Positions 17,248 through 25,783 of a DNA stretch of 40,059 nucleotides are shown here, in pieces. The DNA is from an uncultured Prevotellaceae bacterium. GTDB lineage: Bacteria; Bacteroidota; Bacteroidia; Bacteroidales; Bacteroidaceae. The notes below the pieces were generated by a model. The model saw only the letters and a list, made by a program, of their open reading frames with translations. It was not told the DNA's origin and searched no databases. The DNA is taken from positions 1-40,059 of the forward strand of contig CAMWSK010000021.1 in assembly GCA_947176895.1 (NCBI GenBank). Direction: 5' to 3'. Numbering within the stretch: the stretch's first letter is position 1; each line of letters opens with the position of its first letter. The position numbers were made by a program, and so were the translations under genes.

Positions 17248-17287
17248 GTCTCAAGCAAGGTGTATTGCCTGTAACAGGTTATCATAG

Positions 17288-17320
17288 AGTCCAACTTCCC
17301 AAGTGACAGAAGTTGGACTT
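17288..17320 (+). terminator. Terminator of the miaB-folK operon
   Basis: AGTCCAACTTC (17288-17298) pairs perfectly with GAAGTTGGACT (17309-17319) around a 10-nt loop, followed by a mixed T-rich tail. The arm shares 11 bases with the 54-bp window-end repeat, possibly by chance. Confidence 0.7.
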
Positions 17321-17409
17321 ATTGCTTCTATACGAAAAAACAGCTATTCATTCTGTAGTTTTCCGGCCATCTCTTCGTCATAAGAGAGCAAAGACATTTG
17401 AAATGTAAG

Positions 17410-17892
17410 ATGAAAGAAAACGAAAAAGATTTTGCAGACTTGGTGAAGCAGTACAAGAGTTCAGTCTACTCTGTGTGCTACATGTTTGCAAAGGATGCCG
17501 ATGAGGCCGACGATCTGTTTCAGGAGGTACTAATCAACCTCTGGAAGGGCATGGCCATGTTCCGGCATGAGAGTAAGATCGGCACGTGGATCTGGCGTGT
17601 GAGTTTCAACACCTGCATCTCTGCCGACCGCAGGCGCAAGCGGAACAAAGAGGTGCGTCTGTCGATGGACATTGATTTGTTTGAGAGCACTGACGAGGAC
17701 ACGCGCCAGATACAGATGCTGCACAATCGCATCCACCGCCTGAAACCCTTCGACCGCGCCATTGTGATGCTGTGGCTCGAGGGGATAAGTTACGAGGAGA
17801 TAGGCGCCATCGTGGGTATATCGGTGAAAAATGTGTCCGTGCGCCTGGTGAGGATAAAGGAGATGCTCAAGCAAATGAGCGACCGCGACTGA
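17410..17892 (+). CDS. ECF-type RNA polymerase sigma factor
   Basis: The 160-aa protein is a minimal sigma-70 family factor of the extracytoplasmic-function group. Region 2 is clear (FADLVKQYKSSVYSVCYMF ... EADDLFQEVLINLWKG, then the -10 recognition part FRHESKIGTWIWRVSFNTCIS). Region 4 carries a helix-turn-helix (LWLEGISYEEIGAIVGISVKNVSVRL). ATG at 17410 is preferred over an in-frame TTG at 17398. It directly precedes a membrane-protein gene (27-nt gap), likely its regulator or partner. The genes it controls cannot be read from sequence. Confidence 0.92.
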   Translation: MKENEKDFADLVKQYKSSVYSVCYMFAKDADEADDLFQEVLINLWKGMAMFRHESKIGTWIWRVSFNTCISADRRRKRNKEVRLSMDIDLFESTDEDTRQIQMLHNRIHRLKPFDRAIVMLWLEGISYEEIGAIVGISVKNVSVRLVRIKEMLKQMSDRD

Positions 17893-17919
17893 ATGAATAA
17901 CAAATAACAACATGGAATT

Positions 17920-18528
17920 ATGGAAGAAAAGAACAACACTATCTTGGTTGACTCCCGGGAAATGGAAGAAATGCGCCGGCAGGTGGGGCTGCTGAAGGCG
18001 AAGCTTGACAGGGAGAGCATTGTGAACGACCGACTGATGCGCAACATCCTGGCCTCGAAGCGGGACAAGATTGACCGCTATCTGCTTCGGCTGATGGTGC
18101 TGATGCCCTTTGTGATGGTCCTCATGTATTTGGATTTCGGGATACTCTTCCCGCTGTCCGTCCCGTTTCTTGTGTTCACGGAAGTGATGCTGTTGGTCGC
18201 AGGAACATTCATCTACTTCAACAAGCGTTTGCTGGCTTCCGCAGATGTTGCGGTCGCCAACTTGGTGGAGGCGTCCAGGAAGCTGGTGCGTTTCAGGAAA
18301 CGTGAGGTTCGATACGTGTGTGTGGGCATACCTGTGGCGGTGGCATGGGTGACATGGTTGCTGGTTTACGAGTTCCCGCATTGCTCCAAGGCGGCAGAAG
18401 TGCTTCCCGGCCTGACATGGGGATGCCTTGTCGGTGCCATCACCGGCCTAATCGTCGGCCTGATCAAGTTCCGCACGATGATTCGCGGCATCAACGACAT
18501 CGTGGGGCAGATAGAGGACATTTCGTGA
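17920..18528 (+). CDS. Membrane protein paired with the ECF sigma factor
   Basis: I do not recognise the family. The 202-aa protein has a charged, probably coiled N-terminal part (about 1-55: EEMRRQVGLLKAKLDRE). Four hydrophobic segments follow (about 60-77, 80-100, 133-150, 163-185), and it has a short cytoplasmic tail. Placement directly behind a sigma-factor gene suggests an anti-sigma factor or signal sensor, but no zinc-binding or FecR-like anti-sigma motif is seen. The bidomain layout, soluble helix plus membrane bundle, would suit sigma tethering (inference). Confidence 0.7.
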   Translation: MEEKNNTILVDSREMEEMRRQVGLLKAKLDRESIVNDRLMRNILASKRDKIDRYLLRLMVLMPFVMVLMYLDFGILFPLSVPFLVFTEVMLLVAGTFIYFNKRLLASADVAVANLVEASRKLVRFRKREVRYVCVGIPVAVAWVTWLLVYEFPHCSKAAEVLPGLTWGCLVGAITGLIVGLIKFRTMIRGINDIVGQIEDIS

Positions 18529-18540
18529 AGTCATTTCAAA

Positions 18541-18577
18541 CGCCGCGGCGAATGAAGGGAAACGCCGCGGCGTTTTT
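18541..18577 (+). terminator. Terminator after the sigma-factor operon
   Basis: CGCCGCGGCG (18541-18550) pairs with its second copy (18563-18572), as the sequence is self-complementary, across a 12-nt loop, followed by TTTTTT. It is 12 nt after the stop codon of the membrane-protein gene. Confidence 0.88.
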
Positions 18578-18631
18578 TATCAGGTATGCGGAAAATTAGC
18601 GTGAAGGATAGGGAATGTGATAAAAATTCCC

Positions 18632-18639
18632 TACCTTTG
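18632..18639 (+). promoter_or_regulatory. -7 box of the metK transcript
   Basis: TACCTTTG matches TAnnTTTG and would start transcription near 18646, just ahead of the SAM-II type aptamer. A good -33 box is not evident. Confidence 0.5.
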
Positions 18640-18655
18640 CGCTTGATAACATACG

Positions 18656-18706
18656 AAGTGGATAGATTTGGGCTGCTTGCAACCACAGAAAAAAATGCTA
18701 AAACGA
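18656..18706 (+). ncRNA. SAM-II type riboswitch upstream of metK
   Basis: The leader shows the ordered SAM-II signature: GTGG (18658-18661), GATTTG, then GCTTGCAACCAC with CCAC (18683-18686) closing P1, an A-rich linker, and the conserved GCTAAA (18697-18702) that takes part in the pseudoknot. The match is to my memory of the RF00521 consensus. A hairpin further down (GACAAAG near 18705 pairing with CTTTGTC near 18735) may be the expression platform. A SAM sensor in front of the SAM synthetase gene is functionally coherent: high SAM would lower metK expression. Confidence 0.75.
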
Positions 18707-18803
18707 CAAAGGGAACGTTGGATTCTCCCGGCGCTTTGTCCTGCATCCTGCCCCGATTCTTTCCCATTACTAATTAATTAACAAATTAAAAACTAATTCA
18801 GTT

Positions 18804-20066
18804 ATGGGCTATTTGTTTACATCGGAATCCGTTTCCGAGGGCCATCCCGACAAGGTGGCCGACCAAATCAGTGATGCTATTCTCGACAAGTTGCTGGCTT
18901 TCGACCCCATGTCGAAGGTGGCGTGTGAGACGCTTGTCACCACGGGCCAGGTGGTTTTGGCCGGCGAGGTGAAGAGCAAGGCCTACATCGATCTGCAAGA
19001 TGTGGCACGCAAGGTGATCAACCGCATCGGATATACCAAGAGCGAGTATATGTTCGAGGGCAACAGTTGCGGTGTGTTCAGTGCCCTGCACGAGCAGAGC
19101 GATGACATCAACCGCGGAGTGGTGCGCCAGAGTGAAGAGGAGCAGGGTGCCGGCGACCAAGGCATGATGTTCGGATATGCCACCAATGAGACGGCCAATT
19201 ACATGCCACTCTCCCTGGACCTGGCCCATCGCCTGCTTGAGGTGTTGGCCGACATCCGTCGTGAGGGTCGCGAGATGACCTATCTGCGCCCCGATGCCAA
19301 GAGCCAGGTGACCATCGAGTATGATGATCAGGACCGCCCCGTGCGTATCGACACCATCGTTATCAGTACCCAGCATGACGAGTTCGACACCGACGAGGCC
19401 ATGCAGCAGCACATTCGTGAGGATGTCATCAACATCCTTATCCCCCGAACCCTCAAGGTTATCAACGATGAGCGTATTACGCGTCTGTTCGATGACAAGA
19501 TTACGTACCATGTCAATCCCACAGGCAAGTTCGTGATTGGCGGCCCCCATGGCGATACCGGCCTCACCGGACGTAAGATTATTGTCGACACCTATGGCGG
19601 CAAAGGCGCACATGGCGGCGGTGCCTTCTCGGGCAAAGACCCCTCGAAGGTGGACCGCTCCGCAGCGTACGCCGCCCGCCACATTGCCAAGAACATGGTG
19701 GCAGCCGGTGTGGCCGACGAGATGCTGGTGCAGTTGAGCTATGCCATCGGCGTGGCCGAGCCTGTGAGCGTTTATGTCAACACTAACGGAAAGAGCCGTG
19801 TGAACATGACGGACGGCGAAATCGCACAAAAGGTCAAAGAGCTGTTTGACCTGCGTCCCTACGCCATCGAGCGCAGCCTGAAACTGCGCAATCCCATTTA
19901 TGAAGAGACGGCAGCCTATGGCCACATGGGGCGCGAACCCAAGACTGTGACCAAGGTGTTCACGTCCCGCTACAACGGCATCCCGGAACTGAAGCTTGAG
20001 GTGGAACTCTTCACTTGGGAGAAGCTGGACCGTGTGGCCGACATCAAACAGGCTTTCGGTTTATGA
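18804..20066 (+). CDS. metK: S-adenosylmethionine synthetase
   Basis: MetK makes SAM from methionine and ATP. The 420-aa product starts with [20 protein letters not shown] and contains [25 protein letters not shown] and [17 protein letters not shown], all hallmark substrate- and phosphate-binding segments. It is cytoplasmic. A probable SAM-II riboswitch precedes it. The stop overlaps the start of the LOG-family gene (ATGA). Substrate methionine is also used by metG, and the product SAM is used by several enzymes here (MiaB, QueA, the O-methyltransferase). Confidence 0.97.
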   Translation: MGYLFTSESVSEGHPDKVADQISDAILDKLLAFDPMSKVACETLVTTGQVVLAGEVKSKAYIDLQDVARKVINRIGYTKSEYMFEGNSCGVFSALHEQSDDINRGVVRQSEEEQGAGDQGMMFGYATNETANYMPLSLDLAHRLLEVLADIRREGREMTYLRPDAKSQVTIEYDDQDRPVRIDTIVISTQHDEFDTDEAMQQHIREDVINILIPRTLKVINDERITRLFDDKITYHVNPTGKFVIGGPHGDTGLTGRKIIVDTYGGKGAHGGGAFSGKDPSKVDRSAAYAARHIAKNMVAAGVADEMLVQLSYAIGVAEPVSVYVNTNGKSRVNMTDGEIAQKVKELFDLRPYAIERSLKLRNPIYEETAAYGHMGREPKTVTKVFTSRYNGIPELKLEVELFTWEKLDRVADIKQAFGL

Positions 20067-20650
20067 GTCAGATAAAGAGTGTGGCTGTGTATTGTGCCAG
20101 CAGTACGCAGCTCCACGAGCAATATTATCAAGATGCACGCCGTGTGGGTCAGCTCCTGGCCCGCAACGGCGTTGCTTTGCTTAATGGCGCCGGCAATATG
20201 GGATTGATGCAGGCCGCAGCCGACGGATGTCTGGAAGCCGGAGGCACCGCCATCGGCTACATCCCCCAATTCATGATAGAGCAGGACTGGCACCACCGCG
20301 GCATGACGCGCCTGATTATCACGCAGGACATGAGCGAGCGCAAGAACCGGCTGGCTGAGGACAGCGATGCAGCCATCGTATTGGCCGGGGGGTGCGGTAC
20401 GCTTGATGAACTTTTTGAACTTATCACCAACAAGCAGTTGGGCCTCTATCGCAAACCCATCGTCATCCTCAACACGATGGGATTCTACGACCTCTTGCTG
20501 CGTCACTTGGAACATTCGGCCCGGGAACATTTCATGCGCGAGGTTCATCTCGGGTTGTGGCGCGTGGCAGAGACACCGGAGGAGGCCGTGGAACTGGTGT
20601 TCTCCACACCTTTGTGGGATGCCGATGCCCGTAGTCAGGCCAAGATTTAA
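20063..20650 (+). CDS. LOG-family nucleoside 5'-monophosphate phosphoribohydrolase
   Basis: The 195-aa protein belongs to the LOG/TIGR00730 Rossmann-like family, which releases the base from (cytokinin) nucleoside monophosphates. The body shows [15 protein letters not shown] and the active-site block [19 protein letters not shown] followed by AGGCGTLDE. The usual PGGxGTxxE has Ala in place of Pro. The start at 20063 overlaps the metK stop, and the family N-terminus [10 protein letters not shown] follows at once. The physiological substrate in Bacteroidales is not known. Confidence 0.88.
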   Translation: MSQIKSVAVYCASSTQLHEQYYQDARRVGQLLARNGVALLNGAGNMGLMQAAADGCLEAGGTAIGYIPQFMIEQDWHHRGMTRLIITQDMSERKNRLAEDSDAAIVLAGGCGTLDELFELITNKQLGLYRKPIVILNTMGFYDLLLRHLEHSAREHFMREVHLGLWRVAETPEEAVELVFSTPLWDADARSQAKI

Positions 20651-20653
20651 GTC

Positions 20654-21664
20654 ATGGAGATGATGATGCCCGCTTCTGCCGATTCTGTACCTTCCGCAAC
20701 CGACCTCTATGCGGGTAAGCCGTTGGCTTGGCGCATCAGCCACAACATGCAGGGCTGTTCGCCTTCACGTATCGATTCGGTGATTCAGGTGCACCTGCGT
20801 CAGCGTGAGCGTCATCCCAGCCGGTGTCCCGACACGTTGGAGATACCCGGTCTGCCCGCCAGGCAACTCAACGATGCCGCTTTCTTCACCTTCGGCCGGG
20901 CTCCTAAAGAAAGTCCTTTTTCGGGTGATTCCCTCTATCATCCCGAGCTTGCTCCTCATTTTCATGGTCAGCGAGGCGTTTCGCTGGGCTATCAGCTTGG
21001 GCGGGATGATTATGTCACGGGCAGCCTTTTGGTATGTCTGCTGCTTCTCATCTATTCGCTCAACCACAGCCGTTACCAGATTGTACACCAGTTGCGCGAG
21101 TTTTTCTATCCCCCTCACGAGCGTTCCATCATGCGCGACCCCATAAGTTTTGCCCCTTTGGTCACGTTTTCCACGATGGTTATGCTTAGCGTGATGGGAG
21201 GGCTCATCATGTTTGTGGTGGCGCAGAACAACTACAACCTGTTTTTGAGTCAGGTGTCGCCCTATCTGCTTCTGTTCATCTACATGGGCACGTTTTTTAT
21301 CCTCTTTTTTCTCAAACGCATGGTCCAGGGTTTTGTGGGGTGGGTGTTCTTCACTCCACTGCAGCGCGACAGCTGGCACCAGTCGGTGGATTTGGTTGGT
21401 CTTTTGCAGAGTGCCGCCATTTTTCCGTTGAGTATGGTGTTTCTCTATTTCCGTCTTTCGCCCTTTTATGCAGTTTTGGTGTTGTTTGGTGTGGTTATTG
21501 CGGGCAAACTGATGCTGGCATGGCGTGCGCGTACCATTTTGTTTCCCCGTTTTAGCCTTGTTCTGCATCTTTTTGTGTACCTTTGCACCTTAGAAATCGT
21601 GCCCTTGCTGGCATTATGGAAAATATTGGTGTTTATTACAGAAAAGCTGATTGTAAAGTATTAA
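20654..21664 (+). CDS. DUF4271 membrane protein
   Basis: The 336-aa protein has a non-conserved, proline-rich N-terminal half (about 1-115), then six to seven hydrophobic helices from about residue 120. The conserved segment PHERSIMRDPISFAPLVTF lies between them and matches DUF4271 as I know it from Bacteroidetes. Function is unknown. It stands 3 nt after the LOG gene and 9 nt before hemD, so it is part of the metK-tatD run. Genes of this family usually lie directly before a uroporphyrinogen-III synthase-like gene. Confidence 0.78.
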   Translation: MEMMMPASADSVPSATDLYAGKPLAWRISHNMQGCSPSRIDSVIQVHLRQRERHPSRCPDTLEIPGLPARQLNDAAFFTFGRAPKESPFSGDSLYHPELAPHFHGQRGVSLGYQLGRDDYVTGSLLVCLLLLIYSLNHSRYQIVHQLREFFYPPHERSIMRDPISFAPLVTFSTMVMLSVMGGLIMFVVAQNNYNLFLSQVSPYLLLFIYMGTFFILFFLKRMVQGFVGWVFFTPLQRDSWHQSVDLVGLLQSAAIFPLSMVFLYFRLSPFYAVLVLFGVVIAGKLMLAWRARTILFPRFSLVLHLFVYLCTLEIVPLLALWKILVFITEKLIVKY

Positions 21665-21673
21665 GGTTTTAAG

Positions 21674-22426
21674 ATGATAAAGAAGATTTTGGTATCTCAG
21701 CCCAAGCCCTCTTCGGAAAGGTCTCCTTATTTTGATATTGAACGCAAGTACGGTGTGGAAATCGTGTTTCGCCCTTTTATCAAGGTGGAAGCCGTTTCGG
21801 CTAAAGAGTTTCGTGCCCAACACATCAATTTGCAGGACTTCACCGCCATTGTCTTCAACAGTCGCCACGCTGTAGACAAGTTTTTCCATCTGGCTCAAGA
21901 GCTGCGCGTCACTATCCCCGAGGATATGAAGTATTTTTGCGTTTCCGAGCAGATAGCCCTTTATATCCAGAAGTATGTGCAATATCGCAAGCGTAAGGTT
22001 TTCTTCGGTGCCACCGGCAAGATGGACGACCTGTTGCCCTCCATGGTCAAGCATAAGACCGAGCGGTATTTCATTCCCATGAGTGATGTTCACAACGATG
22101 ACATCGCCAAGATGATGGAGAGCAAGAAATTGCAGCACACCGAGGGTATCATGTATCGCACTGTGAGCAACGATTTCACCGCAGACGAGCCTTTTGACTA
22201 CGACCTTCTTATTTTCTTCAGCCCCACGGGTGTTCACTCTTTGCTCAAGAATTTTCCTGATTTCAAGGATAAGTTCTCAGGTACTACCGCTATCGGCACT
22301 TTCGGAGCCAACACGGCTCGTGTGGCCAAAGAGGTGGGCTTGGATATTGCTATGGAGGCACCCACGGAAAAGTATCCCAGCATCACCGCTGCTTTGGCCG
22401 ACTTTATAAAGAACGCCAACGCGTAA
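21674..22426 (+). CDS. hemD: Uroporphyrinogen-III synthase family protein
   Basis: The 250-aa protein fits the HemD fold: KKILVSQPKPSSERSPYF at the start, AIVFNSRHAVDKFF, and the late LLIFFSPTGVHSLLKNF ... GTFGANTARVAKEVGL block. HemD cyclises hydroxymethylbilane in heme and siroheme synthesis. No other heme gene is nearby, so the substrate is assigned from the family only. It lies between the DUF4271 gene and rnpA, as commonly seen in Bacteroidales. Confidence 0.85.
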   Translation: MIKKILVSQPKPSSERSPYFDIERKYGVEIVFRPFIKVEAVSAKEFRAQHINLQDFTAIVFNSRHAVDKFFHLAQELRVTIPEDMKYFCVSEQIALYIQKYVQYRKRKVFFGATGKMDDLLPSMVKHKTERYFIPMSDVHNDDIAKMMESKKLQHTEGIMYRTVSNDFTADEPFDYDLLIFFSPTGVHSLLKNFPDFKDKFSGTTAIGTFGANTARVAKEVGLDIAMEAPTEKYPSITAALADFIKNANA

Positions 22427-22458
22427 CCGCCCTCCTTCCGAAGGGTTTATCCACACAG

Positions 22459-22857
22459 ATGGACAAGGATTTCCGTTTCCGTAAGTCGGAGCGGCTGTGT
22501 AGCAGGACGCTCATCCGGCAGCTCTTCTCTCCCCAGGGAAAATCCTTGGCCGCCTATCCCTTGCGCGTGGTGTGGATGCCCGTGGAGACGGCGGGCGAGG
22601 CACGGGTGCAGGTGATGGTGAGTGTGAGCAAACGCAGGTTGCGTCATGCCGTGGACCGCAACCGTGCCAAGCGACTGGTGCGTGAAGCTTACCGCCTGAA
22701 CAAACATCTGTTGCTTGACAAACTTGGCGACCGCCGTTTGGCGGTTGTTTTCCTTTGGTTGCCGACCGATACCCGGAGTTTTGCCGAGGTGGAGGCCAAG
22801 ATGCGTAATCTGCTTGTCCGTGTGGCCGAACAGGTGGCGGAGGTTCCCGCCGAATGA
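22459..22857 (+). CDS. rnpA: Ribonuclease P protein component
   Basis: This small basic protein (132 aa) binds the catalytic RNA of RNase P for tRNA 5'-end maturation. It shows the family start [10 protein letters not shown] and the RNR signature in [17 protein letters not shown]. Its stop overlaps the yidD start (ATGA), a pairing conserved across bacteria. A DnaA-box-like TTATCCACA sits just before its start codon. Confidence 0.94.
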   Translation: MDKDFRFRKSERLCSRTLIRQLFSPQGKSLAAYPLRVVWMPVETAGEARVQVMVSVSKRRLRHAVDRNRAKRLVREAYRLNKHLLLDKLGDRRLAVVFLWLPTDTRSFAEVEAKMRNLLVRVAEQVAEVPAE

Positions 22858-23132
22858 TTCGTCATTTCCTTAAGAATATGCTGCAGCCTTTTCTCCGTGC
22901 GTGGAAATCCTTGGGACGTTTGTTGTCGTGGCTGCTCATTCTTCCCATCCGCTTTTATCGTCGGTTTATCTCTCCCCTCACTCCTCCCTCGTGCCGCTTC
23001 ACGCCCACTTGTTCCGAATATGCCATTCTGGCGCTTCGTAAGCACGGCCCTGTCAAAGGGCTGATTCTGGCCGTATGGCGCATCCTGCGCTGCAATCCTT
23101 GGGGAGGCAGCGGTTACGACCCTGTGCCATGA
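22854..23132 (+). CDS. yidD: Membrane protein insertion efficiency factor YidD
   Basis: The 92-aa protein has the YidD signature [17 protein letters not shown] followed by [12 protein letters not shown] and [12 protein letters not shown]. It is membrane-associated through an N-terminal amphipathic helix and helps YidC-dependent insertion. It overlaps rnpA upstream and the TatD-family gene downstream by 4 nt each. Confidence 0.94.
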   Translation: MIRHFLKNMLQPFLRAWKSLGRLLSWLLILPIRFYRRFISPLTPPSCRFTPTCSEYAILALRKHGPVKGLILAVWRILRCNPWGGSGYDPVP

Positions 23133-23713
23133 CCTTCATCAATTTCCACACCCATCGCCCCGCCTCTTCATCCGACGAGCGGGTGGTGCAGGACGGTATC
23201 GACACTTGGGGCATCCATCCCTGGTATGCCGCAGATGCCGATTTCACGGTTTCTCCCCCTTCGGGCATCATTGCCATTGGCGAGTGCGGGCTTGACAGCC
23301 TTTGCCCCACGCCCATGGATGTGCAGCTGCGGGCTTTTCGCCATTGCATAGTCCTCAGTGAGCAGCGGGAACTTCCCCTCTTTCTGCATTGCGTTCGCCG
23401 GTTGGACCCTTGCCTCATGCTTCGCCGGCAGATGCACTGCCGCCAGCCCTGGATATGGCACGGTTATCGGGGTAACGCCCGGCGTCTTCGGTTGCTGGTG
23501 GACGAGGGCTTCTACATCAGTTTCGGCCTTCATTATGTGCCTCAGGCCCTTTTGGAATGTCCGCCCGATCGGCTGTTGCTTGAGACCGATGATGACCCGC
23601 GCCCCATCCGCGAACATTACGCCCGGGTGGCTTCACGATTGGGTATAGAAACAAACGAGTTGGCCCGCAGAATGCAGGCCAACTTCCAAGTTTTGTTTCC
23701 TGAAATATTTTAG
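23129..23713 (+). CDS. TatD-family metal-dependent hydrolase
   Basis: The 194-aa protein is a shortened TatD-type TIM-barrel nuclease; most family members have about 250-260 residues. Metal-binding motifs remain: FHTHRP at the start, IGECGLD, LFLHCVR, WHGYRG and the late [12 protein letters not shown]. Start at 23129 (ATGA overlap with yidD) matches MTFINFHTH, while the longer frame would overlap yidD by about 60 nt. The small size suggests a Bacteroidetes-specific compact form. It meets the WG-repeat gene head-on with only 4 nt between stops. Confidence 0.85.
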   Translation: MTFINFHTHRPASSSDERVVQDGIDTWGIHPWYAADADFTVSPPSGIIAIGECGLDSLCPTPMDVQLRAFRHCIVLSEQRELPLFLHCVRRLDPCLMLRRQMHCRQPWIWHGYRGNARRLRLLVDEGFYISFGLHYVPQALLECPPDRLLLETDDDPRPIREHYARVASRLGIETNELARRMQANFQVLFPEIF

Positions 23714-23717
23714 AAAA

Positions 23718-24899
23718 TTAATCGGGGAACGGGTATTCTGCGTCCTCACGGTTTCTGCCGAAATTGATGGCTTTGATTTTGCCGTCTTCGATTCTTATTT
23801 TGTCGTATTCACAAGGAATGTACCACTTGCCTTCGCGGTTGACGACTCCATATTTGTATGTTATCCTGTTATAGGCTATAATCACTCCGCTTTCAAAACG
23901 GAGGGATATGCCCTCTTCTTGAAATAAAGTTTTGAGGGTTCGGTTTGTGAGGATAGAGTTGCTACCGCGGCTGGCCTCGTTGCATATGAATACATCGTCT
24001 TGTTCACCAATCTCTTGGAATTTTCCGGGGGCAATAATCGTATTGCCTTGGAAATCATAAATGCTATGCGTGTATTTCCCGTTCATCACACTGGTAACTC
24101 GTATGTAATGGTCGGTCACATTGGCTTTTCCCCAGATGAACTCTGTTTTTTTTGCATCATTATCAAGATCGAAGACGAAATATTTGTCGAGGTCGGTGAT
24201 TCCTTTCTTGTTTCTGATGATACCTACGGCACCGTTTTTTGAGTTACTGACATAGAGATCGTGATATTCGGCGGGAATCACGGCTTTCCCGTCTTTATAA
24301 AGACCCTCGAATTCGTTTCCTTTCTTGTCATGGTATTTTCGGCCGATAAAATAACCGTCACCTTTGTAATTCAAACTTTTGAACTCGCAGGGTACAAGTT
24401 CTTTTCCTTTGTAGTCGATGAATCCCCATTTGCTGTGTTGCTCGTCATCAACTATGGTGTGATTGTTGATTTCATACTTGTCGTTCGACACGAAATGTTT
24501 TATGACATAAAAGCCTTTGATAGTCCCATAATCTATAAAATCGACCTCATCATATTGCACGGGTATCACTTTTTTTCCGGCCATGTTGAAAACTCCTTTT
24601 TTCTTGTTGGCATCAGTCACAAGAAATCTGTCATTGGAAATGGAGTCACAAACATAGGCTTTGATTTCCGAGTATTTGGGTTCCAGAATAATGTTGCCGT
24701 CCTTGTCAGCGACACCGTAGCTGTTGTCTGTGTTTTTAATAATAACTTGATATCGGCCATTGCTGGCTTCATAAGGAGTTACAGTGACATCCTTAAGATT
24801 GTCCACCCGCTTGGGGCCACAACTGCCGATTATGCTCGCCATGAGGAGTGTGAGGGTTACGGTCAGAGTTTTCTTACATGCTTTTGATAGATTCTTCAT
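23718..24899 (-). CDS. WG-repeat lipoprotein
   Basis: The 393-aa protein has a lipoprotein signal (SIIGSC, lipid Cys near residue 27) and a body of WG-type repeats. Examples are YGVADKDGNIILEPKYSEI, KGVFNMAGKKVIPVQYDEV, KWGFIDYKGKELVPCEF and KYGVVNREGKWYIPCEYDKI. Such repeats form beta-rich surface domains; function is unknown. It is monocistronic with a -7 box at 24958-24965. AT content is higher than in the operon it faces. Confidence 0.87.
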   Translation of the reverse strand: MKNLSKACKKTLTVTLTLLMASIIGSCGPKRVDNLKDVTVTPYEASNGRYQVIIKNTDNSYGVADKDGNIILEPKYSEIKAYVCDSISNDRFLVTDANKKKGVFNMAGKKVIPVQYDEVDFIDYGTIKGFYVIKHFVSNDKYEINNHTIVDDEQHSKWGFIDYKGKELVPCEFKSLNYKGDGYFIGRKYHDKKGNEFEGLYKDGKAVIPAEYHDLYVSNSKNGAVGIIRNKKGITDLDKYFVFDLDNDAKKTEFIWGKANVTDHYIRVTSVMNGKYTHSIYDFQGNTIIAPGKFQEIGEQDDVFICNEASRGSNSILTNRTLKTLFQEEGISLRFESGVIIAYNRITYKYGVVNREGKWYIPCEYDKIRIEDGKIKAINFGRNREDAEYPFPD

Positions 24900-24957
24900 A
24901 TTTCAATCGTTTAAAGAATGAGTGTATATACATTTATTTCTATGTCCCTATGACATG

Positions 24958-24965
24958 CAAAGATA
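24958..24965 (-). promoter_or_regulatory. -7 box of the WG-repeat gene
   Basis: Minus-strand TATCTTTG fits TAnnTTTG about 58 nt upstream of the start codon. A run of nine G (24990-24998) lies some 25 bp further upstream, close to where a -33 box would be. Confidence 0.5.
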
Positions 24966-25082
24966 AGGATATTTTAGTGATTTTTATTCGGGGGGGGGTG
25001 AATAAATGTTAATTTGGTTAAATAATAAAACCATTCGGTTCGTTTGCCTTCTTTTGATTAATGCCGATTTATCCGCAGGTAT

Positions 25083-25193
25083 AAAAAAGAGCAACAACCC
25101 GAAAGTCAGACGTAAAACTTGCGGGATGCTGCTTATGGTTGATATAGTTCACTTCCACACCCGGTCTTCCCAGTGTCGGCTGGTTGTTGCTCT
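25083..25193 (-). ncRNA. Structured RNA or expanded terminator after the flavodoxin-like gene
   Basis: On the minus strand, beginning 11 nt after the stop codon, AGAGCAACAACC (25193-25182) pairs perfectly with GGTTGTTGCTCT (25099-25088), and TTTTTT follows. The stem is a textbook terminator, but its 82-nt loop is far too long for one. The loop holds a further hairpin (ACAC..GG / CC..GGTGT) and possible pairing of GGAAGT with ACTTTC. It could be a small non-coding RNA with its own terminator, or a terminator whose loop received an insertion. No other gene lies in this 300-bp gap. Confidence 0.5.
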
Positions 25194-25204
25194 GTTTAGA
25201 GCGG

Positions 25205-25759
25205 TTATTCTTCAAGCTTGTTTTTCAGGTCCTTCGCTTCGTTTGTGCCGTTGGCCATGCCTTCGTAGGAGAAGCCGTACATCATGGCAAAACGCTTCAT
25301 CGTGTACTCGCCGTCGTCTATCATCATTTGGGTGGGTGCGGCACCCTGATAGAGGAAGAAGAATCTCTTGCCCTTGAACGTGCCCTCCGGCACAAAGCCG
25401 TAGAAGCGCTCGATGAAAGCGCGCACCGATGCACAGATGTTGTGCCAGTACACGGGAGAGCCCATCACCACGATGTCGGCCTTCTTCATCTTGTCCAGCA
25501 CCACCTCAAACTGGTCTCCCTCCAGTTTCTGCCCGTAGAAGTTGATGCGATAGTCGTTCAGGTTGAGCGTCTCGTACTCTCTGCCCTCGAGCAGCACTTT
25601 TGCCAGGGCGGCCGTGTTCCCGTCCGCGTTGGGACTTCCGTTGATAAACAGGATTTTTCCGCTTTCTTCTTGTGTCATACTCTTGTCGTTTTCTTTTGCG
25701 TTTAACGTGCAGGACATGAGCATCGTCATGGCCAGCATAAGGGTTGAAAACATCTTCAT
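25205..25759 (-). CDS. Flavodoxin-fold NAD(P)H/FMN oxidoreductase with lipoprotein signal
   Basis: The 184-aa protein has the FMN-reductase/flavodoxin fold: ILFINGSPNADGNTAALAK (phosphate-binding loop), then DIVVMGSPVYWHNICASVRAFIERF. It would use a flavin to move electrons from NAD(P)H. The N-terminus is unusual: MKMFSTLMLAMTMLMSC is a good lipoprotein signal with Cys17, followed by a polar linker, so it may be lipid-anchored outside the inner membrane. Alternatively translation begins at the internal Met28 (MTQEESGK, start 25678) and gives a cytosolic enzyme. I keep the longer form because the signal is complete. Confidence 0.8.
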   Translation of the reverse strand: MKMFSTLMLAMTMLMSCTLNAKENDKSMTQEESGKILFINGSPNADGNTAALAKVLLEGREYETLNLNDYRINFYGQKLEGDQFEVVLDKMKKADIVVMGSPVYWHNICASVRAFIERFYGFVPEGTFKGKRFFFLYQGAAPTQMMIDDGEYTMKRFAMMYGFSYEGMANGTNEAKDLKNKLEE

Positions 25760-25783
25760 GTTCGTTTTTTTATTTAAGTGATT

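Noticed and set aside
17288..17320. Eleven bases shared between the folK terminator and the window-end repeat
   Set aside because: Too short to show common origin; matches of this length are expected by chance in a window this size.
22447..22455. Perfect DnaA box TTATCCACA just before rnpA
   Set aside because: rnpA often lies near oriC, but only one exact box is present and there is no cluster, AT-rich unwinding region, dnaA or rpmH here, so I do not call an origin.
25083..25193. Integron attC site
   Set aside because: Size and inverted arms are suggestive, but the RYYYAAC/GTTRRRY core sites are absent, no integrase is near, and the U-run fits transcription termination better.
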